From: Pseudomonas sp. GM41(2012) | GTDB taxonomy: Bacteria > Pseudomonadota > Gammaproteobacteria > Pseudomonadales > Pseudomonadaceae | Reading direction: 5' to 3' | Assembly (NCBI RefSeq): GCF_000282315.2 | Contig: NZ_AKJN02000006.1 | Coordinates: 1,240,001-1,304,000 of the forward strand | Length of the DNA stretch: 64,000 nt | Shown: piece after piece, positions 27,038 through 35,625 of the stretch | Layout: the number at the start of each line of letters is the position of its first letter | How positions within the stretch are numbered: the stretch's first letter is position 1 | Notes under the pieces: generated by a model | Told to the model about the DNA's origin: nothing | The model's database searches: none | The model's input: the letters and a program-made list of their open reading frames with translations, nothing else | Position numbers and translations under genes: made by a program

Positions 27038-27810
27038 GTGACGCGCACATCATCTGTAGGAGCATGGCTTGCCCGCGATGGGGCCCTCGGGAACGCCAAC
27101 AGCATCGCGAGCAAGCTTTGCTCCTACAGGGCCGGTTTGCAGAGAATCGGAAGGTGATCGCATTCGAGCCTATGGGTACGTGATCAAGACGCTCCCACAT
27201 TAAGTGACGCGCACATCATCTGTAGGAGCATGGCTTGCCCGCGATGGGGCCCTCGGGAACGCCAACAGCATCGCGAGCAAGCTTTGCTCCTACAGGGCCG
27301 GTTTGCAGAGAACAGGAAGGTGATCGCATTCGAGCCTATGGGTACGTGATCAAGACGCTCCCACATTAAGTGACGCGCACATCATCTGTAGGAGCATGGC
27401 TTGCCCGCGATGGGGCCCTCGGGAACGCCAACAGCATCGCGAGCAAGCTTTGCTCCTACAGGGCCGGTTTGCAGAGAACAGGAAGGTGATCGCATTCGAG
27501 CCTATAGGTACGTGATCAAGACGCTCCCACATTAAGTGACGCGCACATCATCTGTAGGAGTATGGCTTGCCCGCGATGGGGCCCTCGGGAACGCCAACAG
27601 CATCGCGAGCAAGCTTTGCTCCTACAGGGCCGGTTTGCAGAGAATCGGAAGGTGATCGCATTCGAGCCTATGGGTACGTGATCAAGACGCTCCCACATTA
27701 AGTGACGCGCACATCATCTGTAGGAGCATGGCTTGCCCGCGATGGGGTCCTCGGGAACGCCAACAGCATCGCGAGCAAGCTTTGCTCCTACAGGGCCGGT
27801 TTGCAGAGAT
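26985..27810. repeat. Five-copy 166-bp tandem array: speC 3' end plus REP
   Basis: Units begin at 26985, 27151, 27317, 27483 and 27649, exactly 166 bp apart; the fifth breaks off at about 27810. Each unit contains the last 53 nt of speC including the TAA stop, a spacer, an REP palindrome (TGTAGGAGCATGGCTTGCCC to GCAAGCTTTGCTCCTACAGG) and GGCCGGTTTGCAGAGA. Only the first is part of the gene. Copies differ by a few bases: ATCGT/ATCGC, AATCGG/AACAGG at junctions, TATAGG and GTATGG in copy 4, and GGGGTCC in copy 5. This shows amplification by unequal exchange or slippage. Confidence 0.95.
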
Positions 27811-28078
27811 CTCATTCAGAAAACAATTGCCCGCAACAACTGATGCGCCGGATCGCGATGCGGCTCACAGGGGGGATAGCCCAGGGGTAAACGTGATGGC
27901 GAGTGGATATCTGCGCGAAGCCGATTATGCTTCAAGAAACCTTGCAGCGATGCGAGGCCGTCAGCCTGTGTGCATGCTTCGCGCAATCCGTAATCCGACG
28001 ACATCAGCCCCAGGGCCTGGGTGCGGCAAAAAGGTAACGAGGTACTCCGGCCTATAACAAGAACGACGGAGAAGACTC
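27811..28078. other. Leader region of the MHS transporter gene
   Basis: 268 nt after the tandem array with no convincing gene on either strand. GACGGAG before the ATG at 28079 is the ribosome site. No strong promoter hexamer pair was recognised. Confidence 0.5.
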
Positions 28079-29755
28079 ATGGCCGCAATCGACAACACTT
28101 CCACGGGCAGCGCGCCCCACCACGGGATCACCAAGGAGGAGCGCAAGGTCATCTTTGCCTCGTCCCTGGGCACCGTGTTCGAGTGGTACGACTTCTACCT
28201 TTATGGGTCTCTCGCGGCGATCATTGCCAAGCACTTCTTCGCCGGCGTCAATGAGACAACGTCCTTCATCTTCGCGCTGCTCGCGTTCGCCGCGGGCTTT
28301 GCGGTACGCCCCTTCGGTGCCATCGTGTTCGGCCGACTGGGGGACATGATCGGGCGCAAACACACCTTTCTCATCACCATCGTGATCATGGGTATCTCCA
28401 CCGCCGTGGTGGGCTTTTTGCCCGGCTACGCGACCATCGGCGTGGCAGCACCGATCATCCTGATCAGCCTGCGCCTGCTGCAAGGCCTGGCCCTGGGCGG
28501 TGAGTACGGCGGCGCGGCGACCTACGTGGCCGAGCATGCGCCGAAAGGCAAGCGCGGCTACTTCACCTCGTGGATTCAAACCACGGCAACCCTTGGGCTG
28601 TTCCTCTCGCTGTTGGTGATCCTCGCCTGCCGAACCATTCTCGGCACAGAAGCGTTCGAGGCCTGGGGCTGGCGGATTCCGTTCCTGCTGTCGATCCTGC
28701 TGCTGATCGTCTCGGTGTACATCCGCTTGCAACTCAGCGAGTCACCGGTGTTCTTGAAAATGAAGGAAGAAGGCAAGTCGTCCAAGGCGCCGCTGACTGA
28801 ATCCTTCGCCCGCTGGGAAAACCTCAAGATCGTGATCATGGCCCTGCTCGGCGGCACTGCCGGCCAGGCCGTCGTCTGGTACACCGGGCAGTTCTACGCG
28901 CTGTTCTTTCTGCTGCAGACGCTGAAGATCGAACCGCAGACCGCCAACCTGTTGATTGCCGGCTCCCTGCTGATCGGCACGCCGTTCTTCGTCATATTCG
29001 GCAGCCTGTCCGACCGCATCGGCCGCAAGGGAATCATCATGGCCGGCTGCATCCTGGCGGCAGTGACCTACTTCCCGATCTTCCATGCGTTGACCCAATA
29101 CGGTAACCCCGACGTGTTCATCGCGCAGGAGAAGAACCCGGTCACGGTGGTTGCCGATCCGGGCCAGTGCTCGTTCCAGTTCGACCCGGTGGGCAAGGCC
29201 AAATTCACCAGTTCCTGCGACCTCGCCAAGACCGTGTTGGCGAAGAGGGCCATTCCCTACAAGAACGTGAAAGCCGAACCGGGCACCGTCGCGCAGGTCC
29301 GCATCGGCGACAAGGTGATCCCGAGCTTCGAGGGCACCGGCATGCCGGCCGCCGACTTCAAGGTCAAGAACGACGCCTTCGCCGCCACCCTCGGCACCGC
29401 GCTCAAGGACGCCGGCTACCCCGAGAAGGCCGACCCGGCCAAGACCAACTACCCGATGGTGCTGCTGCTCCTGACCATCCTGGTGATCTACGTGACCATG
29501 GTCTACGGCCCGATCGCCGCCTGGCTGGTGGAACTGTTCCCGGCGCGCATCCGCTATACCTCGATGTCGCTGCCCTACCACATCGGCAATGGCTGGTTCG
29601 GCGGTTTTCTGCCCACGGTGGCGTTCGCCATGGTCGCGGCCACGGGCGATATCTACTACGGGCTGTGGTACCCGATTGTCATCGCTGTGATGACGGCCAT
29701 TCTTGGCACGTTCTTCCTGCCGGAAACCAAGGATCGGGAAATTCATCACACCTAA
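28079..29755 (+). CDS. MFS transporter, metabolite:H+ symporter (MHS) family, with large extracytoplasmic insert
   Basis: 558 residues. The MHS signatures GTVFEWYDFYLYGSLA (about 24-39) and RPFGAIVFGRLGDMIGRK (79-96) are present. Twelve helices are predicted, but a hydrophilic insert of roughly 118 residues (about 338-456) with two cysteines (GQCSFQF and SSCDLAK) interrupts the C-terminal half. MHS proteins import organic acids or osmolytes such as alpha-ketoglutarate, shikimate or proline betaine with protons; the substrate is not deducible. The insert is found in a subset of MHS proteins as far as I recall. It is a monocistronic gene. Confidence 0.9.
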   Translation: MAAIDNTSTGSAPHHGITKEERKVIFASSLGTVFEWYDFYLYGSLAAIIAKHFFAGVNETTSFIFALLAFAAGFAVRPFGAIVFGRLGDMIGRKHTFLITIVIMGISTAVVGFLPGYATIGVAAPIILISLRLLQGLALGGEYGGAATYVAEHAPKGKRGYFTSWIQTTATLGLFLSLLVILACRTILGTEAFEAWGWRIPFLLSILLLIVSVYIRLQLSESPVFLKMKEEGKSSKAPLTESFARWENLKIVIMALLGGTAGQAVVWYTGQFYALFFLLQTLKIEPQTANLLIAGSLLIGTPFFVIFGSLSDRIGRKGIIMAGCILAAVTYFPIFHALTQYGNPDVFIAQEKNPVTVVADPGQCSFQFDPVGKAKFTSSCDLAKTVLAKRAIPYKNVKAEPGTVAQVRIGDKVIPSFEGTGMPAADFKVKNDAFAATLGTALKDAGYPEKADPAKTNYPMVLLLLTILVIYVTMVYGPIAAWLVELFPARIRYTSMSLPYHIGNGWFGGFLPTVAFAMVAATGDIYYGLWYPIVIAVMTAILGTFFLPETKDREIHHT

Positions 29756-29766
29756 GGCTGGCACCC

Positions 29767-29790
29767 GCCCTCTCCTGCCAGGGAGAGGGC
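29767..29790. repeat. Short palindromic hairpin between convergent genes
   Basis: GCCCTCTCC pairs with GGGAGAGGGC across a TGCCA loop. It is related to the CCCTCACCCTAGCCCTCTCC repeat at 52394. It may end both the transporter transcript and that of the HD-domain gene, although no T-run follows. Confidence 0.6.
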
Positions 29791-29827
29791 AATCCGAAAG
29801 GAAATGGGGATCTATTTGTTCGGCTCG

Positions 29828-30250
29828 TCAGGAGCGCAACACGCCGATCGCCCGCCGATATTTTTCAACGCGCTCCAGGTCTTCCCACGACGGCTGCGCG
29901 ATTCGCGACAAGTCGCTGTTCTCTTCCAGGTCCGCCAGTTTCACCACCCGGCCTATCGGGTTCTTCGCCGCGCGTTCGACGAAGGCTTCATAGGACTCGC
30001 CCGGCACTTTGGTGACCGACTCGATGGCGGTCAGAACGGCTTCGCTGAAGCCTTCCTTGCGCAGGTCATCAAGGCTGATGCCGCAGTCTTCGACCACGTC
30101 ATGCAGCACCGCGACGATGCGTTCTTCCAGCGTGTTGACCCGCAACATGACTTTCAGCGGATGCAAGATGTAAGGACTTCCGCCCTTGTCCACCTGCCCC
30201 TCATGCGCGGTGGCGGCGATGGCAATGGCACGTTCCAGTGTCTGGCTCAT
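29828..30250 (-). CDS. SpoT/MESH1-type HD phosphohydrolase
   Basis: 140 residues, only the HD domain. It has AHEGQVDKGGSPYILHP (His16, His30), the metal pair His50-Asp51 in LHDVVEDCG with Glu54-Asp55, and VKLADLEENSD, all matching (p)ppGpp hydrolase domains of the RelA/SpoT group without a synthetase. It is probably a small alarmone hydrolase or a related nucleotide phosphohydrolase. A PH-domain gene lies 21 nt upstream on the same strand, so the two are probably co-transcribed. Confidence 0.87.
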   Translation of the reverse strand: MSQTLERAIAIAATAHEGQVDKGGSPYILHPLKVMLRVNTLEERIVAVLHDVVEDCGISLDDLRKEGFSEAVLTAIESVTKVPGESYEAFVERAAKNPIGRVVKLADLEENSDLSRIAQPSWEDLERVEKYRRAIGVLRS

Positions 30251-30271
30251 GTCGTTCTCGAAAATCCGGGA

Positions 30272-30643
30272 TCAGCCCAACAGATGCTGTGAGATGAGTT
30301 TGGAAATCTCGACCATAGACGTCTTTCCGGTGAATTCAAACTTCACTTTGCCCAGCGCCGAGAAGTAGATTTCCAGCTCAGAGTCCAGGTCGAAGGTGCC
30401 CGAGGTTTCCACGGAGTAAGCGACGATGTTCTTGTAGGGCAACGAAGTGAAGTCTTTTTTGCTGCCGGTGATGCCTTGCACGTTCACCGCGATGATTCGT
30501 TTGTTGGTAAACACCACGCCGTCGCGCATGGATTTATAGGCATCAATGACCTGCTCGCCGTCCAGCAGCAGCGCGGTGACTCGCTCTGCGTACTCGTTGT
30601 TTTGCTTGAGTTTGAAAAAGCCTTTGTTGTTGAAATCGATCAT
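30272..30643 (-). CDS. Bacterial PH domain-containing protein
   Basis: 123 residues matching the short bacterial pleckstrin-homology-like family. LLLDGEQVIDAYKSMRDGVVFTNKRIIAVNVQGITGSKKD is the typical N-terminal half, followed by PYKNIVAYSVETSGTFDLDSELEIYF. Its function is unknown; the family forms ring-like oligomers in solved examples. It precedes the SpoT-type HD gene by 21 nt in a likely two-gene operon. GGAAGGGGATG before the ATG is the ribosome site. Confidence 0.88.
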   Translation of the reverse strand: MIDFNNKGFFKLKQNNEYAERVTALLLDGEQVIDAYKSMRDGVVFTNKRIIAVNVQGITGSKKDFTSLPYKNIVAYSVETSGTFDLDSELEIYFSALGKVKFEFTGKTSMVEISKLISQHLLG

Positions 30644-30843
30644 CCGTCATCCCCTTCCTTAAAGAGTGTTCCCTGGATTGCCAGCACGTGGCGCGGCGAG
30701 CATACCATCGGGCCCGCGCTTTTTCGCGCCCCCTCCCACAGCGGATCTAAAAAACCAATGGAACCTCGCGCCTCATCGCGTTTTCGAAACCCTATCAGCG
30801 CTGATCTTTGATCAAACAAGGCGCCATTGGAGAGGAAATCCCG

Positions 30844-31269
30844 ATGAACAGTAGACTGCTGTTTTTGCTGGCCAGCCTGAGTCCCACCCTGGTCATGGCT
30901 GAAGGCTGTGACGTGCTGACCCGCTCTCAAAGCCCTTCCGTGCCGGTGGTCGAAACGCATAGCTGCTATGAGTACGAAGGCATGCCGGTGAACGCCATCG
31001 ATTGGTCATGCAGCAACGAGAGCAAAGACATGCTGACCAGCACCAAGAAAAAAGTCGAACAGTGCGCCGATCATTCTCAGGCCACTTGCATCGCCACGTT
31101 GACCCAAGAATCGCTGGCCAATCCTCACTCCACCAGCAAGGACAAGAGCAACACATCGCTGAATATTCCGAACAATGCTCAGGTCACTACGTATTACTAC
31201 GGCGCTGAGCATTTGAGTCAGGCGAAAATTGATTGCGAGTCGGGTGGAGGTCACTGGAAAGCGCAGTAA
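30844..31269 (+). CDS. Hypothetical secreted cysteine-rich protein
   Basis: 141 residues from the ATG at 30844 after GAGAGGAAATCCCG. A signal peptide (MNSRLLFLLASLSPTLVMAE) is followed by a mature part of about 120 residues with six cysteines (CDVL, SCYE, SCSN, QCADH, TCIA, DCES), suggesting disulfides in the periplasm. Its family was not recognised. The gene stands alone, divergent from the PH-domain gene and convergent with the VOC-like gene. Confidence 0.75.
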   Translation: MNSRLLFLLASLSPTLVMAEGCDVLTRSQSPSVPVVETHSCYEYEGMPVNAIDWSCSNESKDMLTSTKKKVEQCADHSQATCIATLTQESLANPHSTSKDKSNTSLNIPNNAQVTTYYYGAEHLSQAKIDCESGGGHWKAQ

Positions 31270-31286
31270 CCCCCCAGCAGCGTGGG

Positions 31287-31766
31287 TTAGCCCTTAACAG
31301 CCGCTTCAATCGTAGCGATGTCGATCTTTCCCATCTCCATCATGGCGTCGAACGCGCGTTTGGCCGCTGCTTGATCAGGATTGGCTATCGCGGCGCTCAG
31401 AACACGTGGTGTGATCTGCCATGACAATCCCCACTTGTCCTGGCACCAGCCGCATACATTTTCCTGGCCGCCATTTCCGACAATCGCGTTCCACAAGCGG
31501 TCCGTTTCGGCTTGGTCGTCGGTCGCCACCTGGAACGAAAAAGCCTCATTGTGCTTGACCCCCGAGCCCCCGTTCAGTCCGAGGCAAGGGATGCCCATCA
31601 CCGTGAATTCGACCGTCAGGACATCGCCCTGCTTGCCTGCCGGATAGTCGCCAGGCGCGCGAAGGACCGCTCCCACAGCGCTGTCGGGAAACGTCTTGGC
31701 GTAGAACGTCGCAGCGTCCAGCGCGGTGCCGTCGTACCACAGACAAATCGTGTTTTTGCTGATCAT
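31287..31766 (-). CDS. VOC family protein, PhnB/3-demethylubiquinone-like
   Basis: 159 residues. ICLWYDGTALDAATFYAKTFPDS and GIPCLGLNGGSGVKHNEAFSFQV, with CGWCQDKWGLSWQITPR, are typical of the PhnB-like branch of the glyoxalase/bleomycin-resistance (VOC) superfamily. These form dimers of paired beta-alpha-beta modules. Many members have unknown substrates. It is a single gene. Confidence 0.88.
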   Translation of the reverse strand: MISKNTICLWYDGTALDAATFYAKTFPDSAVGAVLRAPGDYPAGKQGDVLTVEFTVMGIPCLGLNGGSGVKHNEAFSFQVATDDQAETDRLWNAIVGNGGQENVCGWCQDKWGLSWQITPRVLSAAIANPDQAAAKRAFDAMMEMGKIDIATIEAAVKG

Positions 31767-31857
31767 CTTGGTTCTCCAGAATCAAAACGGGTTCGTGCAT
31801 TCTGGTACGGGTTCGCTCTTCGTGCACCTTGAAGTCAGAAACCCCCAAGCGCTGAGT

Positions 31858-32054
31858 GTAATGCTGTTCACTTAAGACATTCTTCAGTCGAGCTAGAGCC
31901 TGTGGCGAGGGGATTTATCCCCGTTCGGCTGCGAAGCAGTCGTAATCCAGACAACTTAGTCTGTCTGAAAAGATGCTGGGGCCGCTTCGCAGCCCAACGG
32001 GGATAAATCCCCTCGCCACAAATGTGGAAGCCGCGCTTAAGTGAACAGCATTAC
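31858..32054. mobile_element. MITE-like element with 19-bp perfect terminal inverted repeats and internal REP
   Basis: GTAATGCTGTTCACTTAAG (31858-31876) is exactly inverted at 32036-32054. Between them lies a second nested palindrome, TGTGGCGAGGGGATTTATCC (31901) mirrored at 32001-32020. The whole is 197 bp and non-coding. GCTGAGTG occurs on both flanks (31851-31858 and 32060-32067) but is offset by 5 nt on the right, so it is not a clean target duplication. It is probably a non-autonomous element mobilised by a transposase elsewhere. Confidence 0.6.
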
Positions 32055-32079
32055 AATCGCTGAGTGACGCCAACGCCAC

Positions 32080-33849
32080 TCAGCGCGCCGCGTCCACCGG
32101 TTGGATCACCAGGTAGCTGTCGACGGCATCGTCGATGGTTGGAAAGAACGCCGTTTCGCCAAGCCGTGCGAACAGCCCGAATCGCTTCAGCTTGTCCTTG
32201 ACCGGGTCCTTCATCTCGGCCACGCACAACTTGATGCCCGCCGCGTGCAAGGTGTCGTCCAGTTCAGCCAGCATGTCGGCAGAGGTCACGTCCACACTGG
32301 TGACGGGTTCTGCCGCAACGACCAACCAGCGCACGGGCGTAGGCGACGCCGCCACGGCAGCAAGCACTCGGTCATTGAACAGTTCGGCATTGGCGAAAAA
32401 CAACGGCGCATCCCAGCGAAACAGCACCAGGCCGGGGATAAGGCTCGCGTCGGGATAACGCTGGATGTCGTGGTAGCCCCTGACCCCCTTGGCTTGCCCC
32501 AGCACCGCGGAATACGGCCGCCAGCCATCCCACAGAAATTCGATCACGGCGATCACGATGGCCAGCCCGATGCCCTCGATCGCACCGAACACGGCCACGC
32601 CGACGGTGCAGACGATCGACAACCAGAACTCCCAGCGCTGGATACGATAAATGCGTCGCAGGTCGGCGACTTCAATCAGGCCGATGGCCGAGGCGATCAC
32701 CACCGCTGCCAGTGCGCTACTGGGCAAACTCTGCAACAGGTTCGGCGCCACCATCAGCAGCAGGGCAACGGCCAAAGCGCCGACAACCCCGGTCAACTGG
32801 GTTTTGGCGCCTGCGGCTTCGGCCACGGGGGTACGTGAAGAACTGCTGCTGATTGGAAAGCCCTGGAAAAAACCCGCCGCCAGATTGGCAAAACCGAGCC
32901 CTGCCATCTCCTGGTTCGGATCGACATAGGAACGGGTCCGCGCCGCATACACACGCGAGAGCACGCTGGTGTCGGCGAACGACACCAGGGCGACGGCGAA
33001 ACCGCCGATGAGCACGGGGACAATATCGGCGCGGGTGATCCAGGGGATGGCGAACGCCGGTAAACCTTGTGGCAAAGCACCGAGGACCGACACACCCGCA
33101 CGCGCGGCAAGGTCCAGCACACCGACGGCAATGGTCGCGCCTGCCACGGCGATCAAGATGCCCGGCACGCGTTTGAAGCCCTTGAGCAGCATGATCACGA
33201 CCAAGGTGGCTGCGCCGATCATGAACGTGGTCCAGTTGGTCTTTCCTTCCATCACCGCGGTGACGATCGCCCATATGTTTCTCAGCGGGCCGTCGGACTC
33301 AATCGAAAAACCGAAAAACTTGGGCAGTTGGCTGATCAATACGGTCAGCGCGATGCCGTTCATGTACCCGTAACGAATCGGTTTGGAAAGCAACTCCGTG
33401 ATGAAGCCCAAACGCATGATGCCCGCCAGGATGCACACGGCGCCTGAAACGATCGCCATCATGCCCGCCAGGGCGATGGCGCGATGCGGGTCGCCACCCG
33501 ACAGGGGCAGGACGACAGCCAGGATAACGGCGGCCAGTGAGGAATCCGGGCCCAGCACCAGAATCCGGCTAGGCCCGAACAATGCGTAAGCGAGTAACGG
33601 AACGATGGTCGCGTAGAGGCCATAGATGCCGGGTACGCCCGATGCCACGGCGTAGGCAATGCCGACGGGCACCAACATCGTGGTGAGCACCAGCCCGGCC
33701 ATGATGTCGTGACGCAACCAGGCCACCTGGTAACCGCGCAGCGTGCGAAGCCCGGGAAGCCAGCGGCTCCAGCCGGATTGCACGCCGGTATTGCGGTGTG
33801 CAATCCGGCCCGGTTCCGGGACGGGAGGTGAAGAATCCGAATCGCTCAT
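32080..33849 (-). CDS. SulP family anion transporter with STAS domain
   Basis: 589 residues. The N-terminal transmembrane domain (about 35-430) includes VLTTMLVPVGIAYAVASGVPGIYGLYATIVP and PISSSSSRTPVAEAAGAKTQ. A cytosolic STAS domain (about 470-580) contains LVVAAEPVTSVDVTSADML, the anti-sigma-antagonist-like fold. SulP proteins carry sulfate, bicarbonate or dicarboxylates; the substrate is undetermined. The ppk2 gene lies 49 nt upstream on the same strand, a possible shared transcript. Confidence 0.92.
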   Translation of the reverse strand: MSDSDSSPPVPEPGRIAHRNTGVQSGWSRWLPGLRTLRGYQVAWLRHDIMAGLVLTTMLVPVGIAYAVASGVPGIYGLYATIVPLLAYALFGPSRILVLGPDSSLAAVILAVVLPLSGGDPHRAIALAGMMAIVSGAVCILAGIMRLGFITELLSKPIRYGYMNGIALTVLISQLPKFFGFSIESDGPLRNIWAIVTAVMEGKTNWTTFMIGAATLVVIMLLKGFKRVPGILIAVAGATIAVGVLDLAARAGVSVLGALPQGLPAFAIPWITRADIVPVLIGGFAVALVSFADTSVLSRVYAARTRSYVDPNQEMAGLGFANLAAGFFQGFPISSSSSRTPVAEAAGAKTQLTGVVGALAVALLLMVAPNLLQSLPSSALAAVVIASAIGLIEVADLRRIYRIQRWEFWLSIVCTVGVAVFGAIEGIGLAIVIAVIEFLWDGWRPYSAVLGQAKGVRGYHDIQRYPDASLIPGLVLFRWDAPLFFANAELFNDRVLAAVAASPTPVRWLVVAAEPVTSVDVTSADMLAELDDTLHAAGIKLCVAEMKDPVKDKLKRFGLFARLGETAFFPTIDDAVDSYLVIQPVDAAR

Positions 33850-33898
33850 AGAGCTGTGGCCTATAGGTGTACAGCGCAGATTCGTTTAAACGTGTCCG

Positions 33899-34720
33899 TC
33901 AGAATTTTTCGGGCACTCGCCGGTGCGGATAATCCGGGTCACGATAGCCGCCTGGCTTCTGCCGTTTGGGCAATACCACCTCCTCGCGTGCGACTTCCTT
34001 GTACGGGATACGGCTGAGCAAATCGTTGATGATGTTAAGGCGCGCCCGCCGCTTGTCGTTCGAGTTGGCCACCAGCCAGGGGGCATGATCGGTGTCGGTT
34101 GCCTTGAACATGTCGTCACGCGCGCGTGAATAGTCATACCAGCGGCTGTATGACTTGAGATCCATGGGGGTCAGTTTCCAGATTTTGCGCCCATCCTTGA
34201 TGCGCTCCTGAAGCCGGCGGGTCTGCTCCTCTTCGCTGACTTCCAGCCAGTATTTGAGCAAGATCACGCCCGAGTCGACGATTGCCCGCTCCACCAGAGG
34301 CGTTGTCCTCAGGAAATTGGCCACCTGCGCTTTGGTGCAGAACCCCATCACCCGCTCGACACCCGCCCGGTTGTACCAACTGCGATCGAAGATCACCACT
34401 TCGCCGGCCGCGGGCAGGTACGGCAGGTAACGCTGGACATACATCTGGCTTTTCTCTCTATCACTCGGCGCCGTTAGCGCCACCACCCGAAAGACACGCG
34501 GGCTCACGCGCTCGGTAATCGCCTTGATCGTTCCGCCCTTGCCAGCGCCATCGCGCCCCTCGAAGACGATGCAGACCTTGATGCCCTTGGCTTTTACCCA
34601 CTCCTGCAACTTGACCAACTCGACATGCAGGACGCGCAGTTGCTCCAGGTAATCCTTGTTTTTCAGCTTCAGGGTTTCAGCAGCATTACGCTTAGGGGCT
34701 TTCTTCTTGTCCTTTGCCAT
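33899..34720 (-). CDS. ppk2: Polyphosphate kinase 2
   Basis: 273 residues from the ATG at 34720 (MAKDKKKAPKRN); GAGGTC lies 8 nt before it. It has Walker A GRDGAGKGG (55-63), Walker B-like VVIFDRSWYNRAGVERVMGF and the lid stretch RLQERIKDGRKIWKLTPMDL, the full class I PPK2 set. It uses polyphosphate to phosphorylate nucleoside diphosphates, or makes polyphosphate. The VIT-like membrane gene is upstream and SulP downstream on the same strand. Confidence 0.93.
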   Translation of the reverse strand: MAKDKKKAPKRNAAETLKLKNKDYLEQLRVLHVELVKLQEWVKAKGIKVCIVFEGRDGAGKGGTIKAITERVSPRVFRVVALTAPSDREKSQMYVQRYLPYLPAAGEVVIFDRSWYNRAGVERVMGFCTKAQVANFLRTTPLVERAIVDSGVILLKYWLEVSEEEQTRRLQERIKDGRKIWKLTPMDLKSYSRWYDYSRARDDMFKATDTDHAPWLVANSNDKRRARLNIINDLLSRIPYKEVAREEVVLPKRQKPGGYRDPDYPHRRVPEKF

Positions 34721-34778
34721 GACCAAGACCTCATAGATGCCAGTCGCCAATAGGTATTCAGCGTAGGTTGCTTTCTGC

Positions 34779-35441
34779 TCATCCGCCGAGCGCGATGATC
34801 GCGGTGATCAGTACAGCGCCGATGACTGCCGTCGCAAGACCGCCTTGCCACGGTTTTGCGCCGGCGTACTTCGAGAGCATCCAACCGGCGATGAACAGCA
34901 CCCCGAGTCCGATCAGGTTAGACAGGCGCACGGCGAGCTCCGTCTGGTCGAGCAACAGAAACGGCACGACAAGCGGGAATGTCGATAACACCACCAACAG
35001 AAACACGCCGAAAGCGCCCCTGAAATCATCCCAACCGAGGCGCGGCTGTACCGGCATGGATGAATATTCGACCAGGCGGCGACGCAACGATTCCAGTTCT
35101 TCAGGGCCGGCCGCAGCTGCGAGACGCGGGGGTAACGCCTCGGCAATGAGCGCTTGCCCGGCGGCGGCATCCGTCGCACCGAGCAGGTTGGTGCGAAGCG
35201 TACGGTTGCGCGTGCGCTCGATCAGGGTCCGCAGCAAATACATCACGGCGTCCGCGAGTCCCCAGGCGAGGTTGCAACCCAGCGCGGCGATCATCATCGT
35301 GCGCTCCGCCTCCTGGCCAGACGTGGCCACGCTGATCGTCCCAGTGAAGGTCATTGCCATGAGCAGGCCGAAGATGACCTCCGTGACACGGTCGACCGGA
35401 TCAAGAACACGGGCCCGCTTTTGCTCTCCAGTGCTTTGCAT
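34779..35441 (-). CDS. VIT1/CCC1-like membrane protein
   Basis: 220 residues with about five transmembrane segments. The first helix region DPVDRVTEVIFGLLMAMTFTGTISVATSG resembles the start of the VIT1/CCC1 iron/manganese transporter family. The cytoplasmic loop in the middle (about 80-130) is hydrophilic and Arg/Leu/Glu-rich. Transport activity is not proven for this branch. It precedes ppk2 by about 58 nt, so metal and polyphosphate storage may be linked. Confidence 0.7.
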   Translation of the reverse strand: MQSTGEQKRARVLDPVDRVTEVIFGLLMAMTFTGTISVATSGQEAERTMMIAALGCNLAWGLADAVMYLLRTLIERTRNRTLRTNLLGATDAAAGQALIAEALPPRLAAAAGPEELESLRRRLVEYSSMPVQPRLGWDDFRGAFGVFLLVVLSTFPLVVPFLLLDQTELAVRLSNLIGLGVLFIAGWMLSKYAGAKPWQGGLATAVIGAVLITAIIALGG

Positions 35442-35625
35442 GCGCTCATCCTCGCCACGGCTGCGTCAGCGTGGTCCTGTCCTGGTTTTCAGCCGTGCCT
35501 GGATGGCCAAGACCCGGCATCCGCAAGCACACGGAACAGCTTAGTTCAGACTTGACCTATCACAACGCGACGTATCGACAACGACTAAACTTTTGCGATT
35601 GAACCTTGTTTCCAAGGAGATCTCT

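Noticed and set aside
27018..27698. Four near-identical 60-residue frames on the - strand in the tandem array
   Set aside because: They come from the 166-bp repeat of speC end plus REP and have no ribosome site; they are not a gene family.
27018..27810. The tandem array as a CRISPR
   Set aside because: Units are 166 bp with no unique spacers between short repeats, and no cas gene is near.
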